A DNA stretch of 64,000 bases from Streptococcus mitis (GCA_001914195.1 MKYF01000017.1:62001-126000); one strand, 5' to 3'. Positions 43,071-51,427 are shown, numbered from the stretch's first letter. Numbers and translations: made by a program. Notes: a model not told the origin generated them from the letters alone.

Positions 43071-43924
43071 TATAGTTACTTAGTTTAAAATAATCATCTT
43101 ATAATAAATCTATGGTATATAGTACAGATTTTAAACAAGGAGTATTAGATTACATTAGAGAGGGACACAGCCATGTCGAGGCAGCTAAAGTTTTTGATGT
43201 TGGCGTCAAAACTCTCTTTACGTGGAAAAAGAAAGACGTGAACAAGGACACTTATAGCGGAAAAAGCGAGTCATCAAAAAGAGGAAGATCCCTTTAGAAG
43301 AATTAAAAGCCTTTGTAGAGGCTCATCCAGACGCTTTTTTACGGGAAATTGCGGCACATTTTGATTGTGCTGTCCCTTCAGTATGGGCAGCTTTAAAGCA
43401 GATTAAGGACACTAGAAAGTCGCTGAGTTTCTTGATATTTTGAATAGTCTAAAAGATTTACCAGTCGTATATATTGACGAAACGGGAATCGACCGCTACC
43501 TCTATCGTCCTTATACACGGGCTCCTAGAGGGGAGAAAGTCTATGAAAAGATTAGCGGACGGCGTTTTGAGCGGACTTCAATTGTTGCAGGACAGGTAGA
43601 CGGAGAGTTTATAGCTCCCATGATTTACAAGGAAAGTATGACGAGGGATTTCTTTGTGGAGTGGTTCAAAACGTAGCTCTTGCCTGCTTTGAAGACACCT
43701 CATGTCATTGTCATGGACAATGCTAGTTTTCATCCCAAGAACATCTTGAATGAACTGAGCATCCAAGATAGACACTTTTTCTTACCTCTACCACCTCATT
43801 CACCAGATTTGAATCCTATTGAGCAAGTTTGAGATATTTTGAAGGAGAAAGTGACTGATTTATTAAGGGAAGTCCCAAATATTTTTGAATGTTTGGAACG
43901 CTTTTTTTAAACTAAATGACTATA
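43071..43924 (+). mobile_element. IS630-family element with intact ends, decayed transposase
   Basis: 854 bases bounded by terminal inverted repeats of 20 bases: left TATAGTTACTTAGTTTAAAA (43071-43090), right the complement of TATAGTCATTTAGTTTAAAA (43905-43924), 18 of 20 matching. Both ends begin with TA, the IS630 target. The transposase inside is broken. It lies between the SUF operon and the DUF2829 cluster. Confidence 0.85.
43112..43910 (+). pseudogene. Broken IS630 transposase
   Basis: Starts MVYSTDFKQGVLDYIREGHS with a helix-turn-helix. A frameshift at about 43225 moves the reading to another frame, in which a stop interrupts at 43255 and IPLEELKAFVEAHPDAFLRE continues. The DDE part reads VVYIDETGIDRYLYRP (first Asp) from 43440, stops at 43676, then resumes VIVMDNASFHPKN (second Asp) and LPPHSPDLNPIEQV (third acid) before another stop near 43831. 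At least three disablements, so not a programmed +1/-1 arrangement. Confidence 0.85.
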
Positions 43925-44029
43925 ATTATAAAATGCTTATTGATTTTGATTTAAAATGAGTCAAAAAGCCGTTGCACAACGGTTTTTTGTTATAATTAAA
44001 TGAAGAATGTAGAATTAAAGGAGAAAAAC

Positions 44030-44266
44030 ATGACATTTGAAGAGATTCTACCTGGGTTAAAGGCTAAGAAAAAATATGTACGTACTGGTTGGGGAGGGGC
44101 TGAAAATTATGTCCAACTTTTTGACACTATCGAGCAAAATGGGGTTGCACTTGAAGTGACGCCCTATTTCCTAATCAACGTATCTGGGGAGGGAGAAGGT
44201 TTTTCCATGTGGAGCCCGACACCTTGTGATGTTTTGGCGAAGGATTGGGTAGAAGTGCATGACTAG
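44030..44266 (+). CDS. DUF2829 protein, Tad2-like
   Basis: 78 residues from the ATG at 44030 (AAAGGAGAAAAAC upstream; an ATG at 44000 is in frame but directly after a -10-like TATAAT). It matches DUF2829: KKYVRTGWGGAENYVQLF near residues 14-31, and the C-terminal signature SMWSPTPCDVLAKDWVEV. Phage Tad2 proteins, which sequester the gcADPR signal of Thoeris defence, are DUF2829 members (established). Whether this chromosomal copy binds a nucleotide signal is unknown. It overlaps the next gene by 8 bases. Confidence 0.75.
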   Translation: MTFEEILPGLKAKKKYVRTGWGGAENYVQLFDTIEQNGVALEVTPYFLINVSGEGEGFSMWSPTPCDVLAKDWVEVHD

Positions 44267-44957
44267 ACGTGTATTGATTACGGGAGTGAGTTCAGGTATC
44301 GGATTGGCTCAGGCTCGCCTTTTTTTAGAGAAGGGCTATCAAGTTTATGGAGTTGACCAAGGTGAAAATCCAGTTTTAGACGGTGATTTCTACTTTTTAC
44401 AGAGAGATTTGACCTTGGACTTGGAGCCAATTTTTGACTGGTGTCCTCAGATTGATGTTTTGTGCAATACTGCTGGAGTTTTGGATGATTACAAACCACT
44501 GTTGGAACAATCAGCGCAGGAAATTCAAGAGATTTTTGAAATCAACTACGTTACTCCAGTAGAGTTGACTCGCTATTATTTGACCAAAATGTTGGAGAAT
44601 AAAAAAGGATCCATTATCAATATGTGTTCCATTGCTTCAAATCTAGCAGGAGGTGGTGGTCACGCCTATACTTCATCTAAGCATGCTTTGGCTGGATTTA
44701 CCAAGCAGTTGGCTCTAGACTATGCTGAAACTGGGATTCAGGTCTTTGGGATTGCTCCAGGAGCAGTTAAGACGGGTATGACTGCTGCAGATTTTGAGCC
44801 AGGTGGTTTAGCGGACTGGGTGGCTAGTGAAACCCCAATCAAGCGCTGGATTGATCCAGAGGAAGTAGCAGAGATTAGCCTTTTCTTAGCAAGTGGAAAA
44901 GCAAGCGCCATGCAAGGACAAATCTTGACAATAGATGGTGGCTGGTCTTTGAAGTAG
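44259..44957 (+). CDS. Short-chain dehydrogenase/reductase (FabG-like)
   Basis: 232-residue classical SDR. Rossmann motif TGVSSGIGLAQ near residue 8 (TGxxxGIG), NTAGVLDD near 72, catalytic Ser in NMCSIASN near 124 and YTSSKHAL (YxxxK) near 139. C-terminal MQGQILTIDGGWS is typical of FabG-type oxidoreductases. True FabG is normally in the fab cluster, so this is a paralogue of unknown substrate. It overlaps the DUF2829 gene, suggesting coupled translation. Confidence 0.88.
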   Translation: MTRRVLITGVSSGIGLAQARLFLEKGYQVYGVDQGENPVLDGDFYFLQRDLTLDLEPIFDWCPQIDVLCNTAGVLDDYKPLLEQSAQEIQEIFEINYVTPVELTRYYLTKMLENKKGSIINMCSIASNLAGGGGHAYTSSKHALAGFTKQLALDYAETGIQVFGIAPGAVKTGMTAADFEPGGLADWVASETPIKRWIDPEEVAEISLFLASGKASAMQGQILTIDGGWSLK

Positions 44958-44967
44958 GAGGAGTTGG

Positions 44968-45108
44968 ATGGATATTCAAGAGATCACAGAAGAAAATGCA
45001 TCGCCATTAGTTTTGAAGGCTAAGTCTGAATTATTAGGATTTCCAGAACTTGACAAGACTTCTTACATGAATTGGAAGGTGAATGATGAGAAACCAACTT
45101 GCTCTTAG
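44968..45108 (+). CDS. 46-residue ORF between SDR and PEP-domain gene
   Basis: ATG at 44968 follows an excellent GGAGGAG site (44957-44963). The product starts MDIQEITEENASPLVLKAKS and contains ELLGFPELDKTSYMNWK. It overlaps the next gene (start 45083) by 26 bases in another frame. It may be a genuine microprotein whose translation feeds ribosomes to the next gene, or the N-terminal part of a longer ancestral protein that has frameshifted. The family is not recognised. Confidence 0.5.
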   Translation: MDIQEITEENASPLVLKAKSELLGFPELDKTSYMNWKVNDEKPTCS

Positions 45109-45961
45109 TGGCGAAAAACTTGATGAAAAAGTTTACCCACAACTATTTCACCACATTGGAATGATTCGTGGGGAATACTTGTTGAGAGAGCTCAACCAAA
45201 ACATACTGTTACCTAGTTGTCAGCAATTTGTAAAAGATTATCTAGAGACTATCTGCTCCCTGTACTCAGATGAAGAAGTTTGGTATCGTTTTTCTGAATT
45301 AACGAATACAGAATCTAATTGTCTAAAGGGGACTAAAGAGTATTTTGACGAAGGGCATCCCTTGTTTGGTTATAGAGGAACTAGGCGTTTACTGGCGTGT
45401 CCGAATGAATTTCAGGCTGAAGCAAATGTTGTTATAGAAGCCTATCAAACCAATCCCAATCTATCTGTTATCTTTCCTTTTGTCAATGATGCTGAGCAGT
45501 TAAAGCAAGCTATTACAGTATTGCGTCAGCAGGGTTTTACTGGGAAAGTCGGCACGATGATTGAGTTACCGTCAGCATATTTTGACTTAGACAGCATACT
45601 GGAAACGGGTATTTCAAAGATTGTAGTTGGAATGAGTGATTTGACTTCTTTTATTTTTGCCACTGTGAGAAACAGTCAATTGCATGATATGGAAAGTCCA
45701 ATTATGTTAGATATGTTAATACAGATGCAGGATAAAACAAGGATGAAAAAGATTGACTTTGCTGTAGCAGGCTATCTGAATGATTCTTTCATACAAAAAA
45801 TGAATCAGATGGATATCAAATGTATTATCCATTATAGTTCTATTCCAGAGATTTTTAATTTAGAGATTGACCATCCAGACCATCTCAAACATATAAAAGA
45901 AGAAAGTAAAAAATTACAAAGGATCACCCATGACACCGCAAGAAATGTGGAATGCATATAA
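45083..45961 (+). CDS. Stand-alone PEP-utilizing-enzyme TIM-barrel protein
   Basis: 292 residues resembling only the C-terminal PEP-binding barrel of PEP synthase, PPDK or EI. Visible matches are NTESNCLKG near residue 73, FGYRGTRRLL near 93, VIFPFVNDAEQLKQA near 128 and GTMIELPSAY near 158, with GMSDLTSFIFA near 188 in place of the usual GTNDLTQ. No swivelling phosphohistidine domain and no ATP-binding domain. The catalytic GxCGE cysteine motif near the end of the barrel is missing (FAVAGYLND instead). A pseudoenzyme or a lyase with other chemistry is likely. Confidence 0.7.
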   Translation: MMRNQLALSGEKLDEKVYPQLFHHIGMIRGEYLLRELNQNILLPSCQQFVKDYLETICSLYSDEEVWYRFSELTNTESNCLKGTKEYFDEGHPLFGYRGTRRLLACPNEFQAEANVVIEAYQTNPNLSVIFPFVNDAEQLKQAITVLRQQGFTGKVGTMIELPSAYFDLDSILETGISKIVVGMSDLTSFIFATVRNSQLHDMESPIMLDMLIQMQDKTRMKKIDFAVAGYLNDSFIQKMNQMDIKCIIHYSSIPEIFNLEIDHPDHLKHIKEESKKLQRITHDTARNVECI

Positions 45962-46370
45962 GAAAATCAACCCCTCTATAGGAGATGAAATCGATGCTTG
46001 GGCTTTTGGAGTGGAACCAGACCTTTTAGCAGATTTGGTGTTAAGAGGCGAAAAGACTGCAACAGCATCAGCCTACGACCTCTATGCACTAGAAGCCGAG
46101 TCTCTTCCTCAAGAAGGAACTTTTGATGTCATTTTAGATAGTCAAAATCAGGCTGTCTGTATTGTCGAAATTACAAAGGTTTCTGTCCAGCCCTTCAATC
46201 AAGTTTCTGCTCAACATGCCTTTAAGGAAGGTGAAGGTGACAAATCCCTAGCCTATTGGCGTCAGGTTCATGAGGATTGTTTCGCCGAGTGGCTGAGAGA
46301 AGCAGGACTGACTTTTACACCTGAAAGCAAGGTTGTTTTAGAAGAATTTCGCAAGATCTACCCACTGTAG
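45930..46370 (+). CDS. ASCH-domain protein
   Basis: 146 residues. The ASCH fold (PUA-like) is indicated by WAFGVEPDLLADLVLRGEKTATAS near residues 20-43, with the GxKxxT-type motif (RGEKTAT), and CIVEITKVSVQPF and GEGDKSLAYWRQVHEDCF later. ASCH proteins bind RNA or act as N4-acetylcytidine amidohydrolases in some species (established). It overlaps the PEP-domain gene by 32 bases and is the last gene of the cluster. Confidence 0.82.
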   Translation: MTPQEMWNAYKKINPSIGDEIDAWAFGVEPDLLADLVLRGEKTATASAYDLYALEAESLPQEGTFDVILDSQNQAVCIVEITKVSVQPFNQVSAQHAFKEGEGDKSLAYWRQVHEDCFAEWLREAGLTFTPESKVVLEEFRKIYPL

Positions 46371-46431
46371 GCTATTAGAAGGAAGAAAGTTTTGGAAATC
46401 GCCGTCCAATCCTTTTTTCTTAAGCAAAACA

Positions 46432-46440
46432 TGATATAAT
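46432..46440 (+). promoter_or_regulatory. Extended -10 promoter of pepN
   Basis: TGA-TATAAT (TATAAT 46435-46440), followed by a leader of about 45 bases with TAGGAGA before ATG 46492. Confidence 0.6.
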
Positions 46441-46491
46441 AAGTTTGTTTGAAGAAGAGCTTTAGCTCTTAAACTTAGATAGGAGAAAACT

Positions 46492-49038
46492 ATGCAAGCA
46501 GTTGAACATTTTATTAAGCAATTTGTTCCTGAACATTATGATTTATTTTTAGACTTGAGTCGTGAGACCAAGACGTTTTCAGGGAAAGTGACTATCACTG
46601 GTCAAGCACAGAGTGACCGTATTTCCCTCCACCAGAAAGACTTGGGAATTGCTTCTGTAGAAGTTGCAGGTCAAACTCGTCCATTTACAGTTGACCATGA
46701 CAATGAAGCCCTTCATATTGAATTAGCTGAGGCTGGTCAAGTTGAAGTGGTTATCGCTTTCTCAGGAAAAATTACAGACAACATGACAGGAATTTACCCT
46801 TCTTATTACACAGTTGATGGAGTCAAGAAGGAAGTCTTGTCTACTCAGTTCGAGAGCCATTTTGCGCGCGAAGCCTTCCCATGTGTGGATGAGCCTGAAG
46901 CCAAAGCGACTTTTGACCTCTCTCTACGTTTTGATCAAGCAGAAGGTGAATTGGCCTTGTCTAACATGCCAGAAATCGATGTTGAAAAACGTAAGGAAAC
47001 AGGTATCTGGAAGTTTGAGACAACACCTCGCATGTCTTCTTACTTATTAGCCTTTGTTGCGGGTGATTTGCAAGGTGTGACGGCTAAAACTAAAAACGGT
47101 ACTCTCGTAGGTGTTTATTCAACCAAAGCTCATCCACTATCAAACCTTGATTTCTCACTGGATATCGCTGTTCGCTCTATCGAGTTTTACGAAGATTACT
47201 ATGGAGTTAAGTACCCGATCCCTCAATCTCTCCATATCGCCCTCCCTGACTTCTCAGCTGGTGCTATGGAGAACTGGGGTCTTGTGACCTACCGTGAAGT
47301 ATACTTGGTTGTGGATGAGAACTCTACCTTTGCCAGCCGTCAACAAGTTGCCCTTGTTGTGGCCCATGAATTGGCTCACCAATGGTTTGGGAACCTCGTT
47401 ACTATGAAATGGTGGGATGACCTTTGGCTCAATGAAAGCTTTGCTAACATGATGGAATATGTCTGTGTGGATGCCATTGAGCCAAGCTGGAATATCTTTG
47501 AAGATTTCCAAACAGGTGGAGTGCCTCACGCTCTTGAACGTGACGCAACTGATGGCGTACAGTCTGTTCACGTCGAAGTCAAACACCCAGATGAAATCAA
47601 TACGCTCTTTGACGGAGCTATCGTCTATGCCAAAGGAAGTCGCCTCATGCACATGCTTCGTCGTTGGCTAGGTGATGCTGATTTCACTAAAGGTTTGCAT
47701 GCCTACTTTGAAAAACACCAATACAGCAATACAATTGGTCGTGACCTTTGGGATGCTCTTGGTCAAGCGTCTGGACGTGATGTCGCAGCCTTCATGGATT
47801 CTTGGTTGGAACAGCCTGGTTACCCAGTTCTTACTGTCAAAGTTGAAAATGATGTTTTGAAGATTTCACAAAAACAATTCTTCATCGGTGAGAACGAAGA
47901 TAAGAACCGTCTCTGGGTTGTGCCACTCAATAGCAACTGGAAAGGCTTGCCTGATACACTTGAAACTGAAAGTATCGAAATCCCTGGCTACGCAGCTCTT
48001 CTTTCAGAAAACAAAACAGCACTTCGTCTCAACACAGAAAATATAGCCCACTACATTACAGACTATCAAGGAGACTTGTTAGATGCTGTTCTTGCTGACC
48101 TAGTTGATCTTGATAACACAAGCAAATTGCAAATCGTCCAAGAACGTCGTTTGCTTGCTGAGGCAGGGCACATTTCTTATGCTGACTTGCTCCCAGTTCT
48201 TGATAAACTTGCTAAGGAAGAATCTTACCTTGTCGTTTCAGCTGTTTCTGAAGTAATTTCTGCTCTTGAGCGCTTTATCGATGAAGGAACAGAAGCTGAA
48301 AGAGCCTTCAAAGCCTTGGTTGCTGAATTGGCTCGTCATAATTATGACCGTCTTGGTTTTGAAGCTAAAGATGGAGAATCAGATGAGGATGAATTGGTTC
48401 GTCAGTTGGCTGTTTCTATGATGATTCGCTCAAATGATGCAGAAGCTAGTCAAGTCGCTAGCCAAATCTTCGCGGCTCACAAGGAGAATCTTGCAGGACT
48501 TCCAGCAGCTATTCGCTCACAAGTTCTGATCAATGAGATGAAACATCATGAGACTAAAGACTTGTTAGCACTTTATCTTGATACTTATACTCACGCAACA
48601 GATGCTGTCTTTAAACGTCAGTTGGCAGCTGCTCTTGCTTACAGTACAGATGCGAACAATATCCAAACCTTGATTGCTGCTTGGAAGGACAAATTTGTGG
48701 TCAAACCACAAGACTTGTCTGCTTGGTATTACCAATTCCTAGCTCATCAAGCAACTCAGGAAACAGCTTGGTCTTGGGCGCGTGAAAACTGGGCTTGGAT
48801 TAAGGCAGCTCTTGGTGGAGATATGAGCTTTGATAGCTTTGTTATCCTTCCTGCACACGTATTTAAGACTCAGCAACGCTTGGCAGAGTACAAGGAATTC
48901 TTTGAGCCACAACTTTCTGACCTTGCTCTTAGCCGTAACATCGGTATGGGAATCAAGGAAATTGCAGCGCGTGTTGACTTGATTAACCGTGAAAAAGCTG
49001 CAGTCGAAGCAGTCGTTCTTCAATACGGAAACGCATAA
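46492..49038 (+). CDS. pepN: Aminopeptidase N (M1 family)
   Basis: 848-residue zinc aminopeptidase, typical length for streptococcal PepN. Substrate-recognition GAMENWG near residue 256; zinc site HELAHQW-x18-E near residues 293-317 (HELAHQWFGNLV followed by LWLNESFAN). C-terminal ERAP1-like helical domain. Cytoplasmic, releases N-terminal residues from imported peptides. Single-gene unit with its own promoter. Confidence 0.96.
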   Translation: MQAVEHFIKQFVPEHYDLFLDLSRETKTFSGKVTITGQAQSDRISLHQKDLGIASVEVAGQTRPFTVDHDNEALHIELAEAGQVEVVIAFSGKITDNMTGIYPSYYTVDGVKKEVLSTQFESHFAREAFPCVDEPEAKATFDLSLRFDQAEGELALSNMPEIDVEKRKETGIWKFETTPRMSSYLLAFVAGDLQGVTAKTKNGTLVGVYSTKAHPLSNLDFSLDIAVRSIEFYEDYYGVKYPIPQSLHIALPDFSAGAMENWGLVTYREVYLVVDENSTFASRQQVALVVAHELAHQWFGNLVTMKWWDDLWLNESFANMMEYVCVDAIEPSWNIFEDFQTGGVPHALERDATDGVQSVHVEVKHPDEINTLFDGAIVYAKGSRLMHMLRRWLGDADFTKGLHAYFEKHQYSNTIGRDLWDALGQASGRDVAAFMDSWLEQPGYPVLTVKVENDVLKISQKQFFIGENEDKNRLWVVPLNSNWKGLPDTLETESIEIPGYAALLSENKTALRLNTENIAHYITDYQGDLLDAVLADLVDLDNTSKLQIVQERRLLAEAGHISYADLLPVLDKLAKEESYLVVSAVSEVISALERFIDEGTEAERAFKALVAELARHNYDRLGFEAKDGESDEDELVRQLAVSMMIRSNDAEASQVASQIFAAHKENLAGLPAAIRSQVLINEMKHHETKDLLALYLDTYTHATDAVFKRQLAAALAYSTDANNIQTLIAAWKDKFVVKPQDLSAWYYQFLAHQATQETAWSWARENWAWIKAALGGDMSFDSFVILPAHVFKTQQRLAEYKEFFEPQLSDLALSRNIGMGIKEIAARVDLINREKAAVEAVVLQYGNA

Positions 49039-49077
49039 ATAAGCCTAAAATAAAAGAAAACTCATCTATCTCATGTA

Positions 49078-49182
49078 ATACTCTTCGAAAATCAAATTCA
49101 AACCATGTCAGCGTCGCCTTACCGTACTCAAGTACAGCCTGCGGCTAGCTTCCTAGTTTGCTCTTTGATTTTCATTGAGTAT
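49078..49182 (+). repeat. BOX element, short form (no boxB)
   Basis: Forward orientation: ATACTCTTCGAAAATC at 49078, GTCAGCGTCGCCTTACCGTA in the middle, then directly GCGGCTAGCTTCCTAGTTTG to TTTTCATTGAGTAT at 49182. At 105 bases it lacks the boxB palindrome and part of boxC. It ends about 40 bases before the ciaR -10. Confidence 0.88.
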
Positions 49183-49205
49183 AAAATGCAGAGAGTTGAG
49201 TTTTT

Positions 49206-49227
49206 TTTAAGGCAAATTTGGTATAAT
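49206..49227 (+). promoter_or_regulatory. ciaRH promoter with partial CiaR repeat
   Basis: -10 TATAAT (49222-49227). TTTAAG (49206-49211), 5 bases, then TTTGGT: the first half of the CiaR direct repeat TTTAAG-N5-TTTAAG is perfect, the second only 3 of 6. Autoregulation is therefore possible but weakly supported. Confidence 0.5.
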
Positions 49228-49251
49228 GGTTTTAATAAGGAGGAGTTTCTC

Positions 49252-49926
49252 ATGATAAAAATCTTATTGGTTGAGGATGACCTAGGCCTGTCAAATTCAG
49301 TATTTGACTTTTTAGACGATTTTGCGGATGTCATGCAGGTATTTGATGGAGAAGAAGGTCTCTACGAAGCTGAAAGTGGCGTCTATGATTTGATTTTGCT
49401 CGATTTGATGTTACCTGAAAAAAATGGCTTCCAAGTCTTGAAAGAATTGCGTGAAAAGGGAATTACGACTCCAGTTCTGATCATGACTGCCAAGGAAAGT
49501 TTGGATGACAAGGGACATGGTTTTGAACTAGGAGCAGATGACTATCTGACCAAACCTTTCTACCTAGAAGAACTCAAAATGCGGATTCAAGCCCTTCTCA
49601 AACGTTCAGGTAAGTTTAATGAAAACACCTTGACTTATGGAAATATTGTAGTTAATTTGTCAACAAATACCGTTAAGGTTGAAGATACTCCTGTCGAATT
49701 GCTGGGGAAAGAGTTTGATTTATTAGTTTATTTCCTTCAAAATCAAAATGTTATTTTGCCTAAGACTCAGATTTTTGATCGTCTATGGGGATTTGATAGT
49801 GATACAACGATTTCGGTTGTCGAAGTCTATGTTTCAAAAGTCCGTAAGAAATTAAAAGGAACCACTTTTGCAGAGAATTTGCAAACCTTGCGCAGTGTTG
49901 GGTATATTTTAAAAGATGTTCAGTAA
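49252..49926 (+). CDS. ciaR: Response regulator CiaR
   Basis: 224 residues from the ATG at 49252, which has AAGGAGGAG upstream; the open frame extends into the BOX but is not used. Receiver domain with phospho-acceptor Asp in LILLDLMLPEKNG near residue 51 and Lys in YLTKPFY near 101; OmpR-type winged helix (residues 125-220). Controls competence, lysis, beta-lactam tolerance and several small RNAs in pneumococci. Its stop overlaps the ciaH start. Confidence 0.95.
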   Translation: MIKILLVEDDLGLSNSVFDFLDDFADVMQVFDGEEGLYEAESGVYDLILLDLMLPEKNGFQVLKELREKGITTPVLIMTAKESLDDKGHGFELGADDYLTKPFYLEELKMRIQALLKRSGKFNENTLTYGNIVVNLSTNTVKVEDTPVELLGKEFDLLVYFLQNQNVILPKTQIFDRLWGFDSDTTISVVEVYVSKVRKKLKGTTFAENLQTLRSVGYILKDVQ

Positions 49927-51250
49927 ACTAAAAAAAACATGGTATGCGGATGACTTTAGTTATTTTATCCGCAACTTTGGTGTCTTCACTCTGATTTTCT
50001 CTACCATGACCTTGATTATTTTACAGGTCATGCATTCGAGTCTTTATACTTCGGTGGATGATAAGCTTCATGGACTGAGTGAAAATCCTCAAGCAGTTAT
50101 TCAGCTTGCTGTAAATAGGGCAACAGAAGAGATTAAAGACTTAGAGAATGCCGCTACAGATACTAGTAAGACTGAGATAAAACCCAATGTCAGTTCCAAT
50201 ACGGAGGTTATTCTTTTTGATAAGAATTTTACACAGCTCCTTTCTGGAAATCGATTTTTGGGATTGGATAAGATTAAGTTAGAGAAAAAAGAACTAGGCC
50301 ATATCTATCAGATTCAGGTTTTTAATAGCTATGGACAAGAAGAAATCTATCGCATGATCTTGATGGAAACCAATATCAGTTCGGTTTCAACCAATATCAA
50401 GTATGCAGCTATCTTGATTAATACCAGTCAGTTGGAGCAGGCCAGTCAAAAGCACGAGAAATTGATTGTGATTGTGATGGCAAGTTTCTGGATTTTATCT
50501 TTACTTGCAAGTCTCTATCTAGCTAGGGTCAGTGTTAGGCCCCTGCTTGAGAGCATGCAGAAGCAACAGTCCTTTGTGGAAAATGCTAGTCATGAGTTAC
50601 GAACTCCACTCGCAGTTTTGCAAAATCGCTTAGAGACCCTTTTTCGTAAGCCAGAAGCAACCATTATGGATGTGAGCGAAAGCATTGCCTCTAGTTTGGA
50701 AGAAGTCCGAAATATGCGTTTTTTGACGACAAACTTGCTGAACTTAGCTCGTAGAGATGATGGGATTAAACCGGAACTTGCAGAAGTTCCAACCAGTTTT
50801 TTCAATACGACTTTCACAAACTATGAGATGATTGCCTCGGAAAATGACCGTGTCTTCCGTTTTGAAAATCGGATTCATCGCACGATTGTCACAGATCAGC
50901 TTCTCTTGAAGCAGTTGATGACTATCCTATTTGATAATGCTGTCAAGTATACTGAAGAGGATGGTGAAATTGATTTTCTTATCTCGGCGACCGATCGTAA
51001 TCTGTATTTACTTGTTTCTGATAATGGAGTCGGTATTTCGACAGAAGATAAGAAGAAAATTTTTGATCGTTTTTATCGAGTGGACAAGGCTAGAACCCGC
51101 CAAAAAGGTGGTTTTGGTTTAGGATTATCTCTGGCCAAGCAAATTGTAGATGCGCTTAAAGGAACCATTACTGTTAAAGATAATAAACCAAAGGGAACAA
51201 TCTTTGAAGTGAAGATTGCCATCCACACACCATCGAAAAAGAAAAAATAA
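49916..51250 (+). CDS. ciaH: Sensor histidine kinase CiaH
   Basis: 444 residues. Two membrane segments (about 18-40 and 180-203) flank an extracellular sensor region of about 140 residues. The H box is ASHELRTPL near residue 224; N box FDNAVKYTEEDG near 340; G boxes SDNGVGISTEDK and KGGFGLGLSLAK. CiaH point changes arise in cefotaxime-resistant pneumococci (established). Translationally coupled to ciaR by 11 bases. Confidence 0.95.
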   Translation: MFSKLKKTWYADDFSYFIRNFGVFTLIFSTMTLIILQVMHSSLYTSVDDKLHGLSENPQAVIQLAVNRATEEIKDLENAATDTSKTEIKPNVSSNTEVILFDKNFTQLLSGNRFLGLDKIKLEKKELGHIYQIQVFNSYGQEEIYRMILMETNISSVSTNIKYAAILINTSQLEQASQKHEKLIVIVMASFWILSLLASLYLARVSVRPLLESMQKQQSFVENASHELRTPLAVLQNRLETLFRKPEATIMDVSESIASSLEEVRNMRFLTTNLLNLARRDDGIKPELAEVPTSFFNTTFTNYEMIASENDRVFRFENRIHRTIVTDQLLLKQLMTILFDNAVKYTEEDGEIDFLISATDRNLYLLVSDNGVGISTEDKKKIFDRFYRVDKARTRQKGGFGLGLSLAKQIVDALKGTITVKDNKPKGTIFEVKIAIHTPSKKKK

Positions 51251-51280
51251 AAATATCGCTCCAGTTGGGGCGATATTTTG
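51249..51280 (+). terminator. Terminator after ciaRH
   Basis: AAATATCGC (51251-51259) pairs with GCGATATTT (51270-51278); the stem overlaps the end of ciaH and is followed by a short T run. Confidence 0.75.
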
Positions 51281-51373
51281 GACTATGTGACTTTCGGTCC
51301 GTCTCACTAAGTCAGGTGTGAGACAGGCAAATCACCCGTTTTAGGGGGGCATGATTAAAATAACATAAAAATC

Positions 51374-51427
51374 TTGACAGATAAACTTAAAAAATGTAAA
51401 CTATTTACTGGTTAATTAATTGGTTAA
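51374..51427 (+). promoter_or_regulatory. phtE promoter with AdcR-like operator
   Basis: -35 TTGACA (51374-51379), 17-base spacer, -10 TAAACT (51397-51402). TTAATTGGTTAA at 51416-51427 matches the AdcR zinc-repressor motif TTAACYRGTTAA at all but one position, placed just after the expected start of transcription. A further near-palindrome, ATTGGTT/AACCAAT, overlaps it. Confidence 0.75.

Noticed and set aside
47254..47652. 132-residue minus-strand open frame
   Set aside because: Antisense to the zinc-site region of pepN; no ribosome-binding site.
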